This document shows, in pieces, positions 13,917 through 21,220 of a DNA stretch of 25,533 nucleotides. The stretch is from a virus. The position numbers and the translations under genes were made by a program. Where the stretch lies: positions 1-25,533 of IMG/VR virus record IMGVR_UViG_3300020189_002207. One strand, 5' to 3'. The notes under the pieces are model-generated. The model did no database searches, was not told the origin of the DNA, and saw only the letters and a list, made by a program, of their open reading frames with translations. Every line of letters starts with the position of its first letter. Position 1 is the first letter of the stretch.

Positions 13917-14621
13917 ATGAGAGTAAATAGAATTCTAAATGAAAAAATTTGGGACACAGTCTGTGATGATCCTGACTGTGAAGTATTTTCTGTCGAAATT
14001 AAACCTGAAGTTAGAAAAGCTCTTTTAAAGATTGCCTATGAATTCATTCAATCTTTAGATGTAAAAACTCCTATTGTTGACATAATTTTTACAGGATCAA
14101 TGGCTAACTACAACTACACTGATCAAAGTGATATTGATCTTCATATTCTTTATGACTTTGACGAGGTAAATCCTGATCAAGATCTAGTAAAGCAGTTTAT
14201 GGATGCGAAGAGAAGAATATGGAATTCAAATCATGATTTAAAAGTGTATGGTCATGATGTAGAGCTTTATCCGCAGGATTCAAAAGAGCCGCACCATTCA
14301 ACAGGAATATTCTCAGTACTTAAAAATAAGTGGGTTTTAATGCCTTTACGAACAGACCCTGTTATTGACGAAGAAAATGTTTCTAAAAAGACTGATGATT
14401 TAATGGATAGAATTGACAGCTTGGTCAAAATACAAAATAAAATTGACGGTCTTAAAAAAATAAAAGACAAGATAATGAAAATGAGAAAGTCTGGTCTTGA
14501 AAGAGAAGGTGAGTTTTCTGAAGAAAATCTTGTATTTAAAAATCTTAGAAACTCAGGGTACATCGGAAAATTAAACGATATTATAAAAGATGAATATGAT
14601 GATTCACTAAGTCTAATTTAG
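13917..14621 (+). CDS. predicted nucleotidyltransferase (phage family)
   Basis: The 234-residue protein has the NTP-transferase motif FTGSMANYNYTDQSDIDLH (58-76): G60-S61 and the metal-binding D72 and D74. A third acidic residue is likely in HDVELY. A family-typical tail follows (SVLKNKWVLMPL, then KIKDKIMKMRKSGL and EGEFSEENLVFKNLRN). Such proteins are frequent in marine and gut phages. The motif supports nucleotide transfer to a protein, RNA or small molecule; the target is unknown. Its place two genes before the tmRNA permits RNA modification as one guess. The 43-bp upstream gap shows no strong ribosome site. Confidence 0.8.
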   Translation: MRVNRILNEKIWDTVCDDPDCEVFSVEIKPEVRKALLKIAYEFIQSLDVKTPIVDIIFTGSMANYNYTDQSDIDLHILYDFDEVNPDQDLVKQFMDAKRRIWNSNHDLKVYGHDVELYPQDSKEPHHSTGIFSVLKNKWVLMPLRTDPVIDEENVSKKTDDLMDRIDSLVKIQNKIDGLKKIKDKIMKMRKSGLEREGEFSEENLVFKNLRNSGYIGKLNDIIKDEYDDSLSLI

Positions 14622-14639
14622 ATTTGAAAGGAAATTAAG

Positions 14640-14825
14640 ATGAGCAATCAAATTATTGATAAGTGGGAAGAGCTTAAAGTTCTTGTAGAATCTCTTGAGC
14701 TTGACGTGCATAAGAATGCTAGAGGTAATAAAAGTGCAGGAACCCGTGCCAGAAAAGGTCTAAGGTTGTTGAAGACTGCAGCTAGCGATCTTGTAAAAGT
14801 ATCTTTAGAAACAAATAAAGAATAA
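14640..14825 (+). CDS. histone H1-like (Hc1-type) DNA-binding protein
   Basis: The 61-residue protein has AAAGGAAA before its ATG. Residues 29-40 (GNKSAGTRARKG), followed by LRLLKTAASDL, match the core of bacterial histone H1-like proteins (GNKxAGTRARKxLxxLK), abundant in Bacteroidota and also in chlamydial Hc1. Known relatives bind DNA and compact the nucleoid. Only the short N-terminal core is present, without the Lys/Ala-rich tail. In a phage it could condense phage or host DNA. It ends 8 bases before the tmRNA and is probably co-transcribed with it. Confidence 0.75.
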   Translation: MSNQIIDKWEELKVLVESLELDVHKNARGNKSAGTRARKGLRLLKTAASDLVKVSLETNKE

Positions 14826-14833
14826 ACTTTGAT

Positions 14834-15153
14834 GGGGCCGACACGGTTTCGACGTGGTCGGATATTAAGGTGATGCAAGTCCTGGAGGTGCCTGGCCAGG
14901 TAAAAAGGCACAAAATAATAATCGCAAACGACGATTTTGAAACATACGCACTCGCTGCTTAATAACCAGTAGATGCGTGAGGCGGCAACAGCCAATAAAC
15001 AGAAAGTTGCTTGAGATAAGGTTTGCTCGCTCCTTCTAAAAGAGGGCATATTTTTGAGATGCGCTTGCTGGAGCCAAAAACCAGCTAAACTTGTAAATGA
15101 ATCCCTATAATTGAAAATTGCGGACGCGGGTTCGATTCCCGCCGGCTCCACCA
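14834..15153 (+). ncRNA. ssrA: tmRNA (one-piece), tag ANDDFETYALAA
   Basis: The 5' end GGGGCCGAC and TTCGAC match the tRNA-like half of tmRNA. The 3' end has the T arm GCGGG-TTCGATT-CCCGC (15126-15142), an acceptor strand pairing with the 5' GGGGCCG over 7 bp (one G-U), and an encoded CCA (15151-15153). The tag frame starts at the GCA resume codon (14924) and reads ANDDFETYALAA, then TAA TAA; E. coli reads ANDENYALAA, so the degradation signal ALAA is kept. tmRNA with SmpB rescues stalled ribosomes and tags broken products for proteolysis. No SmpB gene is visible, so host SmpB would be used. One-piece form differs from the two-piece tmRNAs of Alphaproteobacteria. No separate promoter is seen. 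Confidence 0.96.
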
Positions 15154-15177
15154 TTGTATTTTATTAGAAGGGAATAA

Positions 15178-15414
15178 TTATTTTAGGTCGTTCTTTATCT
15201 TTTTAAAGATATTTTTTTCGATCTGGCAAATTCTCATTCTTGTGAGGTTGAAAATGTCGCCTACTTCTTGCAAAGTCCTAGGTCCTGACTTAGCCGCTAG
15301 TAAGACACAATTATTTTCATTTTTGCAGTCTATCCAATTCTTGCACTCTTGCTTTGCGCAAGGTTTTTCCATAAGATCGTGTGCTTCAAAGCAATTTATT
15401 TTTTCTTTATTCAT
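15178..15414 (-). CDS. Cys-rich protein with sigma region 4-like HTH
   Basis: The 78-residue protein has an N-terminal cysteine set (C8, C19, C24, C30, C36) that could bind zinc, and a C-terminal helix-turn-helix: GPRTLQEVGDIFNLTRMRICQIEK (44-67) in the style of sigma-70 region 4, where LTRxRIxQIE is the DNA-reading helix. Similar small proteins recur in marine phages and are taken as transcription regulators. It is read opposite to its neighbours, convergent with the tmRNA and 22 bp from the start of phoH, so it is well placed to act on promoters here. Met15 is an alternative start; neither has a clear ribosome site. Confidence 0.75.
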   Translation of the reverse strand: MNKEKINCFEAHDLMEKPCAKQECKNWIDCKNENNCVLLAAKSGPRTLQEVGDIFNLTRMRICQIEKNIFKKIKNDLK

Positions 15415-15436
15415 ATTTTTATGTTAGGAAGTCATT

Positions 15437-16762
15437 TTGAAAAAAACATTTGTTTTAGATACCAACGTTTTACTTTATGATTCCGAAAGTATTTTTTCCT
15501 TCGATGATAATAATATTGTGATTCCTCTAATTGTTTTAGAAGAATTAGATCAAAAAAAGAACAGACAAGATGAAATTGGGAAAAATTCTAGAAAATCTTC
15601 CAGATATCTTGATGAGCTTAGAGATCAAGGGAGTTTGCAAAAAGGAGTCAAATTAAAGTCAGGAGGAATAATCAAGGTACTTTCTAAAGATCAAATAGAG
15701 GGTTTTGATAATGTTCTTTTGTCTGATATGGACGAATCTAAGCCTGATAGTATTATTATTGCTACAGCATACAGTTTGCAAAAAAATGAAAAAGATCCCG
15801 TAATACTTGTAACGAAAGACATAAATGTAAGAGTAACTTGTGATGTTTTAGGCGTACAGTGTGAAGATTATAGAAAACATAGAGTGGTTTCTGATGCAGA
15901 AACACTATACTCAGGTGTTCAAAGAATAGAAGTCTCACAGGAGATAGTTAATAAGTTTTACACAACAAGAAAATTAGAAATTGATGATACTTTTAAAGAT
16001 CATGAACTATATCCTAATCAATTCCTGGTATTGAAGGACAACAATTCAGGTCAGCAGTCAATAATATCCAGATTTAAAAATTGGAACCAACCTCTAACGC
16101 CTTTAATTGAAACAAAGCAAACATGGGGATTAATTCCAAGAAACAAAGAGCAAAAATTTGCGCTTGACATTCTTTTTGATGATTCAATAAAGCTTGTTAC
16201 TCTGGTTGGAAAAGCCGGAACAGGAAAGACGCTGTTAGCAATCTCTTCAGCACTTCAACAAACTCTTGAACCTACCAATAAGTTGTATAAAAAAGTTGTT
16301 ATATCTCGCCCTGTTCAACCTGTTGGAAAAGATATAGGATTCCTACCTGGGACTCTTGAAGAAAAAATGGATCCTTGGATCGCACCTATTAAGGATAATT
16401 TAAAGTTCTTGTTTAGCAACGACTCTTTTACGATGGACATGTACATTGAAAGAGGTGAGATAGAGATTGAAGCAATAACTTTTATTAGAGGGCGTTCAAT
16501 TGCTGATGCAATTATTATTATTGATGAAGCCCAAAATCTCACAACTCATGAACTAAAGACTATTATTACACGTGTCGGTGAGAACACAAAAATTATATTG
16601 ACTGGTGACATAGATCAAATTGATAATACATACGTTGATTCTGTCTCTAACGGATTGACTTATGCAATTGAAAAGTTTAAAGATTATCCTATAGCTGCTC
16701 ATATTACACTTTTAAAGGGAGAAAGATCCGAGCTTGCAACCCTAGGTGCAAAAATTCTTTAA
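15437..16762 (+). CDS. phoH: PIN-PhoH fusion ATPase
   Basis: The start is TTG 15437 with AGGAAG 5 bases upstream; the product begins MKKTFVLDTNVLLYD, the normal opening of this family. The N-terminal PIN domain (about 1-150) has the acidic residues D8, E35-E36 and DSIIIATA, and TKDINVR, as in toxin-type RNases. The C-terminal PhoH domain has GKAGTGKT (258-265), Walker B IIIIDEAQN (D363-E364) and LTGDIDQID. The 441-residue length is normal. Known relatives (PhoH2) couple RNA cleavage with ATP-driven unwinding. phoH is frequent in marine phages, though mostly without PIN. RNA turnover during infection is the likely role. No conserved residue is missing. Confidence 0.93.
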   Translation: MKKTFVLDTNVLLYDSESIFSFDDNNIVIPLIVLEELDQKKNRQDEIGKNSRKSSRYLDELRDQGSLQKGVKLKSGGIIKVLSKDQIEGFDNVLLSDMDESKPDSIIIATAYSLQKNEKDPVILVTKDINVRVTCDVLGVQCEDYRKHRVVSDAETLYSGVQRIEVSQEIVNKFYTTRKLEIDDTFKDHELYPNQFLVLKDNNSGQQSIISRFKNWNQPLTPLIETKQTWGLIPRNKEQKFALDILFDDSIKLVTLVGKAGTGKTLLAISSALQQTLEPTNKLYKKVVISRPVQPVGKDIGFLPGTLEEKMDPWIAPIKDNLKFLFSNDSFTMDMYIERGEIEIEAITFIRGRSIADAIIIIDEAQNLTTHELKTIITRVGENTKIILTGDIDQIDNTYVDSVSNGLTYAIEKFKDYPIAAHITLLKGERSELATLGAKIL

Positions 16763-16765
16763 TAT

Positions 16766-16773
16766 TATAAATG
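16766..16773 (+). promoter_or_regulatory. T4-late-like promoter box TATAAATG
   Basis: TATAAATG, in the context TTATAAATG, lies 31 bases before the first tail gene (ATG 16804). It matches the box at 6558-6565 exactly over 9 bases. Placement before virion genes fits late transcription in T4-like phages. Confidence 0.5.
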
Positions 16774-16795
16774 CTCCGATAATTATTATCGGGAG
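16774..16795 (+). other. hairpin covering the ribosome site of the first tail gene
   Basis: CCGATAAT (16776-16783) and ATTATCGG (16785-16792) form a perfect 8-bp inverted repeat with a 1-base centre. The right arm includes the first bases of GGGAG (16791-16795), the likely ribosome site of the gene at 16804. It may control translation or protect the 5' end of late mRNA. No T-run follows, so a terminator is unlikely. Confidence 0.5.
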
Positions 16796-16803
16796 TGTGT
16801 AAA

Positions 16804-17142
16804 ATGGGATCTACTAAGTTTACCAGAAGAGATCTGAACAGATTTAAAAAAGTGTATCCATATACACCAAGAAGAAAAGTAATCAGATCAGTATCAGATA
16901 ATGGATTTACTATCGAAGAAGGTACAATTACTTTCACTGATGCATCTTCTGGATCATATACTTTTTTAGAAACATATTCTTCTGCGCCAAATGTTGTTGT
17001 GACAGCTTACGATTCAGCTGGAAATGACCTTGTAGGTGTAGCTTTGAATATCACTGCCATAACAACAACAAGCGTAACAGTTGAGTCTACAGCCAACTTT
17101 ACAGGAACTGTAAATGTTCAAATACTGCAAGTAGGAGAATAA
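16804..17142 (+). CDS. lectin-like tail protein, copy 1
   Basis: ATG 16804 follows GGGAG by 8 bases; an in-frame GTG at 16795 overlaps the ribosome site. The 112 residues have a basic head (FTRRDLNRFKKVYPYTPRRK) and a beta domain (from about 35): IEEGTITFTDASSGSYTF, SAPNVVVTAYD, TTSVTVES and FTGTVNVQILQVG. This is the pattern of H-type-lectin-like domains on phage fibres, which bind sugars or form trimers. The next gene is a shorter paralogue. The basic head, absent from the paralogue, may attach to the virion. Confidence 0.7.
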   Translation: MGSTKFTRRDLNRFKKVYPYTPRRKVIRSVSDNGFTIEEGTITFTDASSGSYTFLETYSSAPNVVVTAYDSAGNDLVGVALNITAITTTSVTVESTANFTGTVNVQILQVGE

Positions 17143-17143
17143 G

Positions 17144-17383
17144 TTGCCGCTTTCAGGAAAAGTAATAGAAGAAGGAACAATAACACTTTCAGGTGCTTCA
17201 TCAGGTGCTCATAGCTTTTCTGCATCTTTTTCTACGACACCAAATGTAATATTGTCTGTTAATAATACAGGGGGAGGATTTGCAGTTACTGCTGTGGTTT
17301 CCTCTGTTTCAACAACTTCTTTTTCAATAGAGACTTCTGCCAGCATGACAGGAGAAATTCAATTTAGAGCGGTCGGGAGCTAA
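17144..17383 (+). CDS. lectin-like tail protein, copy 2
   Basis: The start is TTG 17144, one base after the previous stop, with TAGGAG upstream inside the preceding gene. The 79 residues (MPLSGKVIEEGTITLSG...) parallel copy 1: IEEGTIT, ASSG, TTPNVILSV, STTSFSIETSA, MTGEIQFRAVG. It lacks the basic head. Tandem copies suggest duplication and divergence, perhaps giving two receptor specificities or a mixed complex. It is followed directly by the tail fibre gene. Confidence 0.7.
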   Translation: MPLSGKVIEEGTITLSGASSGAHSFSASFSTTPNVILSVNNTGGGFAVTAVVSSVSTTSFSIETSASMTGEIQFRAVGS

Positions 17384-17385
17384 AA

Positions 17386-19227
17386 ATGGCAATTCCTTTT
17401 AGATCAAATGCGATATCTGGTTCTTTAACGCATTTAGTTGATGGCACTTCTTATCTTGTTGAGGGTGCCAATATTACAATCACGTCCCAGTCTAACGGGC
17501 AAGTTTCGATCGCATCATCCGGTGGTGGCGGAACTCCTGCAGGCTCAGATAGAGAAATACAGTTTAATGATGGTGGATCCTTTGGGGCTTCTGCAAATCT
17601 AGCTTTTGATAGCAATAGTCTTCTAAAATTATCAGGATCACTTCATATCTCTTCTTCAGTTGAAGGAGACGATAATCCACTCTTACGAATCGACCATGAA
17701 AATGCAACTGGGACCAAACCAATATTTTTTGTGTCAGGCAGTGGTGTGGTTGCTATTGGAACTGACAGTCCAAGAACTGATTCCGCGGATACAAATAGAC
17801 TACACATCTTAGCCGAAGGCGGTGCCGATCAAGGGGTGGACCCAGCACTTAATTCTGCTCTGGTTATAGAAAACAACGATCACGTTGCTCTAAACTTCAT
17901 TACCCCAAACATTAAATCAGGCTTGTTGATCTTTGGTGATTCAGACGAATCAAACAGGTCTTATTTTGGGTATGATCACGCCTCTGATCTTTATTCGTTT
18001 GATGCCTTGTATGGTCAAAGACTAATGACCATAAAGCGTGTGGGTGACTCTATCAACATGGGAGAGCGCGCTTCTAGCCATATGCTGACAAGCGAAGCCT
18101 CACTCCACATTTCTTCGTCCGCTGAGGGTACAGCACAGGGCGGTCCGGTGTTACTTAAGGTCGATCATGAAAACGCTTCAAATATCCTATTTGTAACAGG
18201 TTCAGGCCGAGTCGGCATTGGGACAAATGATCCACTGGCAGATCTAGATGTAAAAGACGATACAGATGCAACAGCTAGAATTGGTAGAGCTAACATTGGT
18301 GCAGTGGTTGGTGGCGTTTCTGACTACGCTTATTTCTCTCACAGAGACCACGCTTCTGTTAACAACTATGCTTTACAACAAAGATCCAATGGGACCACAC
18401 TTCTTAACGCCCCGGCAGGGGGAGTTTTAAGTTTCAGAGTAGGAAATGTTTCTACTGCTATGATAATTGATGGTGGCAATAATAACAATATTGGTATTAA
18501 CGGAACGCCAGCAGCCAGATTACATGTTCAGGCATCAGTGCCTGAGAAAGATGTTTTTCGTTGCGATGGAGATATAAATAACATTCTTTACGTTTCTGGT
18601 TCTGGTAAAGTCGGTATTGGAACAGGAACGCCAAGCGATAAATTTACGGTTTTCGGAAATACTTTAGATGATAGAGTCTTCTTCTTATCAGGTTCAGGTG
18701 GAGCTGGATCTGAAAACGAATCAAACTATGCAGACATCAACTTCTTCGTTTCAGGTTCACAAGGGTCTAAGAATTCTGCTTCCGTAAAAGGTACTGCGCT
18801 GTTCGGTGGTGACTTAGTTGTTTCTGGTACACTTCACGGTGGGTCACCTCTGAAGATAGGATCTATTCCAAAATACACAGTTGAAAGTATCGATCTAGGC
18901 GGATCAGCAGTTACTTCTGCTACAATTACTCCAACCACTCCTGTGATATTCTTAGACGCAGATTCTATCGGAGAATCAGGAGGCTTCTTTGTCATAACTT
19001 TAGCAACAACAGGATACACAGACGGCGAAACAGTTAAGTTTGTTGTTACAACAGACGTAAATGAAAATATTGTATTTGACACGTCAATATTGTCAGACCC
19101 CGTCAAGGCTTTTGGAATTCCATCAACGACGTTGGCTCAAACCAAAGGTGCATCTTTTGAACTTATATATGTTGCATCTGCATCAAAATGGGCAGTTCTT
19201 AACACTAATGGCCTAGCTTCTTTCTAG
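17386..19227 (+). CDS. tail fibre protein with SGSG-VGIGT repeats
   Basis: The 613-residue protein has GGGAG before its ATG. It opens with a Ser/Gly head containing AGSDREIQFNDGGSFG, a phrase common in marine phage fibres. Its body repeats a unit with LHISSS, then LLRIDHENA, then FVSGSGVVAIGT at about residues 85-125, 235-285 and again in variant form (LHVQAS, LYVSGSGKVGIGTGTP) near 380-415. These repeats suggest a beta-helical trimeric shaft. A different C-terminal domain (from about 490: SIDLGGSAVTSATITP) may be the tip. GC content is a little higher than neighbouring genes, as expected of exchanged host-range modules. No chaperone or peptidase motif is visible. Confidence 0.88.
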   Translation: MAIPFRSNAISGSLTHLVDGTSYLVEGANITITSQSNGQVSIASSGGGGTPAGSDREIQFNDGGSFGASANLAFDSNSLLKLSGSLHISSSVEGDDNPLLRIDHENATGTKPIFFVSGSGVVAIGTDSPRTDSADTNRLHILAEGGADQGVDPALNSALVIENNDHVALNFITPNIKSGLLIFGDSDESNRSYFGYDHASDLYSFDALYGQRLMTIKRVGDSINMGERASSHMLTSEASLHISSSAEGTAQGGPVLLKVDHENASNILFVTGSGRVGIGTNDPLADLDVKDDTDATARIGRANIGAVVGGVSDYAYFSHRDHASVNNYALQQRSNGTTLLNAPAGGVLSFRVGNVSTAMIIDGGNNNNIGINGTPAARLHVQASVPEKDVFRCDGDINNILYVSGSGKVGIGTGTPSDKFTVFGNTLDDRVFFLSGSGGAGSENESNYADINFFVSGSQGSKNSASVKGTALFGGDLVVSGTLHGGSPLKIGSIPKYTVESIDLGGSAVTSATITPTTPVIFLDADSIGESGGFFVITLATTGYTDGETVKFVVTTDVNENIVFDTSILSDPVKAFGIPSTTLAQTKGASFELIYVASASKWAVLNTNGLASF

Positions 19228-19263
19228 TCTAATTAAATTTCATATACTATTCTAAGCTTTCTT

Positions 19264-19272
19264 TATAAAATG
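19264..19272 (+). promoter_or_regulatory. late-promoter-like box TATAAAATG
   Basis: TATAAAATG lies 20 bases before the first glycan gene (ATG 19292), in the 64-bp gap after the tail fibre. It resembles the TATAAATG boxes at 6558 and 16766 with one extra A. If active it would start the six-gene glycan operon. Confidence 0.4.
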
Positions 19273-19291
19273 GGAAAGACTTGGAGTGTGT

Positions 19292-21220
19292 ATGTTTGAT
19301 CAAAATATATTTAGCGTAAACACAGAAAAATTAGTTCCTGCATCTGCAAGGATTGTTTTTGTTTCTGACGCATTTGTTGAAGATTATGTAGGTGGTGCTG
19401 AGTTGACATCTCAGGCACTTATTGACGCTTCGCCTTTCGAAGTTTTTAAGATTCACGCAAAAGATGTGACTATGAAGACTCTAGAGTCTGGTCATCAAAA
19501 ATATTGGATTTTTGGTAACTTCTCTTCTTTGGACTGGAAGCTAATCCCAGCCATTATCACAAATATGAAGTACTCTGTGCTTGAGTATGATTATAAATTT
19601 TGTAGATATCGATCACCTGAAAAGCATGAATCTATTGAAAAGCAAAAATGTAATTGTCATGAGGATCAGCAAGGAAAAGTAATATCAGCATTTTACCACG
19701 GTGCTAAGTCTCTCTGGTGGATGTCTGAGAAGCAGATGGGACTATATCACAGTAAGTTTCCTTTTTTGAGCCAGGGAAGAAATACTGTTCTCTCATCAGT
19801 CTTTGACGAAAACTTCTTTTCTCATATTAAGTCGCTGAGAGAGAAGTATCAAGATACTGACAGAAAAGGTTGGATTGTTTTAGGGTCTACTTCCTGGATT
19901 AAAGGATATGATGAAGCTGTAAAATGGTGTGAAGAAAACAATAAGGACCACGAAGTTGTTTGGAACGTACCTTACTTTGATCTCTTGGAAAAACTAGCAA
20001 AGTCTGAAGGTCTTGTATTCCTTCCTAATGGTGCAGATACATGTCCGAGACTTGTTATTGAGGCAAAACTACTAGGTTGTGAGCTTGAACTAAATGAAAA
20101 TGTTCAGCACAAAGATGAGATCTGGTTTGATACAGATGATATGTTTGACACCGAAGCTTATCTTTACGCAGCTAGAGAAAACTTTTGGAACGGTATCAAG
20201 TCAGATATGGGATTTGATGCATCAATAAGCGGATACACTACTACACTGAACTGCATCAAAAGCGGCTATCCTTGGCGTGAGTCGATCACATCTCTTCTGG
20301 GATTCTGCGATGAGGTTTGCATAGCCGATGGAGGATCAACGGACGGAACATGGGAAGAACTTCAGAACTGGGCAGAAAAAGAAGAAAAACTGGTAATATA
20401 CCGAAATGAAATTGATTTAGAAGATCCTAGGTTTGCGGTAAAATCCGATGGCTTATTAAAAGCTCTTGCTAGAAGTATGTGCACAAAAGAGTTTTGTTGG
20501 CAAATGGATGCCGACGAGATCGTTCATGAAGACGATTATGAAAAAGTTAAAAGTCTTTGTGTTCAATTTCAAAATGGATTAGATCTATTAGCGATGCCTG
20601 TAATTGAGTATTGGGGCGGCCCAGAAAAAGTAAGAGTTGATATTAATCCCTGGAAGTGGAGAATTAGTAGAAACAAGTCGCACATTACTCATGGTCCTCC
20701 TGCGCACCTAAGAAGATATGATGAAAACGGTGAGCTTTACTGTGCAAAAGGAACTGATAGTTGTGATTATATTAGAAATGATAGCTATCAGCCGATCCAG
20801 TTTGGAACATTTTATACAGACGATGTTCATAGGTGTCGAATGGCTGCTATGGAAGGAAACGAACATGCAATATCTCAATATCAAGCATGGTTTAATCACA
20901 TAACTGATATGCTTCCTTCTGTTCACCACTTTTCATGGTGGGACATGGAAAGAAAAATTAAAAACACAAGAGATCATTGGTCAAAGTTTTGGGGATCAAT
21001 GTACAATGAATCAATTGATGATACACCTGAAAACAACAAGATGTTTGATGTTGCGTGGACTGATGTTTCTGAGGATATGATTAAAGAGAGAGCTGAAGAG
21101 CTAACTGAAAAACTTGGCGGATGGATTTGGCACCAAAAATGGGACGGAGAAACTATTACTCCTCACGTTAAGCTCAATAAGCAAATTCCTGCTGTTATGA
21201 AAAATTGGATAGAAAATTGA
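19292..21220 (+). CDS. two-domain glycosyltransferase (GT4-like + GT2)
   Basis: ATG 19292 follows TTGGAG by 5 bases; an in-frame GTG at 19286 overlaps this site. The 642 residues hold two enzymes. Residues about 18-290 resemble a GT-B fold: RIVFVSDAFVEDYVGGAEL at the start, and FLPNGADTCPRLVIEAKLLGC, the sugar-nucleotide segment with its Glu. Residues about 310-600 are a GT2 (GT-A) domain: CDEVCIADGGSTDGTWEEL and the metal motif DADE (406-409). Such fusions transfer two sugars in sequence or to one acceptor. A long Trp/His-rich C-terminal region follows (HHFSWWDMERK). It opens the glycan operon; acceptors could be virion proteins or host envelope. Confidence 0.85.
   Translation: MFDQNIFSVNTEKLVPASARIVFVSDAFVEDYVGGAELTSQALIDASPFEVFKIHAKDVTMKTLESGHQKYWIFGNFSSLDWKLIPAIITNMKYSVLEYDYKFCRYRSPEKHESIEKQKCNCHEDQQGKVISAFYHGAKSLWWMSEKQMGLYHSKFPFLSQGRNTVLSSVFDENFFSHIKSLREKYQDTDRKGWIVLGSTSWIKGYDEAVKWCEENNKDHEVVWNVPYFDLLEKLAKSEGLVFLPNGADTCPRLVIEAKLLGCELELNENVQHKDEIWFDTDDMFDTEAYLYAARENFWNGIKSDMGFDASISGYTTTLNCIKSGYPWRESITSLLGFCDEVCIADGGSTDGTWEELQNWAEKEEKLVIYRNEIDLEDPRFAVKSDGLLKALARSMCTKEFCWQMDADEIVHEDDYEKVKSLCVQFQNGLDLLAMPVIEYWGGPEKVRVDINPWKWRISRNKSHITHGPPAHLRRYDENGELYCAKGTDSCDYIRNDSYQPIQFGTFYTDDVHRCRMAAMEGNEHAISQYQAWFNHITDMLPSVHHFSWWDMERKIKNTRDHWSKFWGSMYNESIDDTPENNKMFDVAWTDVSEDMIKERAEELTEKLGGWIWHQKWDGETITPHVKLNKQIPAVMKNWIEN

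Noticed and set aside
14834-15153. tmRNA as an integration site with this being a prophage border
   Set aside because: No integrase lies nearby and no repeat of the tmRNA 3' end was noticed elsewhere in the window. Phage-like genes continue on both sides.
14648-15154. Long minus-strand frame of 168 codons over the tmRNA, beginning MVEPAGIEPASA
   Set aside because: It lies antisense to the tmRNA and the histone-like gene. This opening is a classic false protein produced by the reverse complement of a conserved T arm and acceptor stem.
16774-16795. Terminator after phoH
   Set aside because: The stem is perfect but no T-run follows and it overlaps the next gene's ribosome site, so a regulatory hairpin is likelier.
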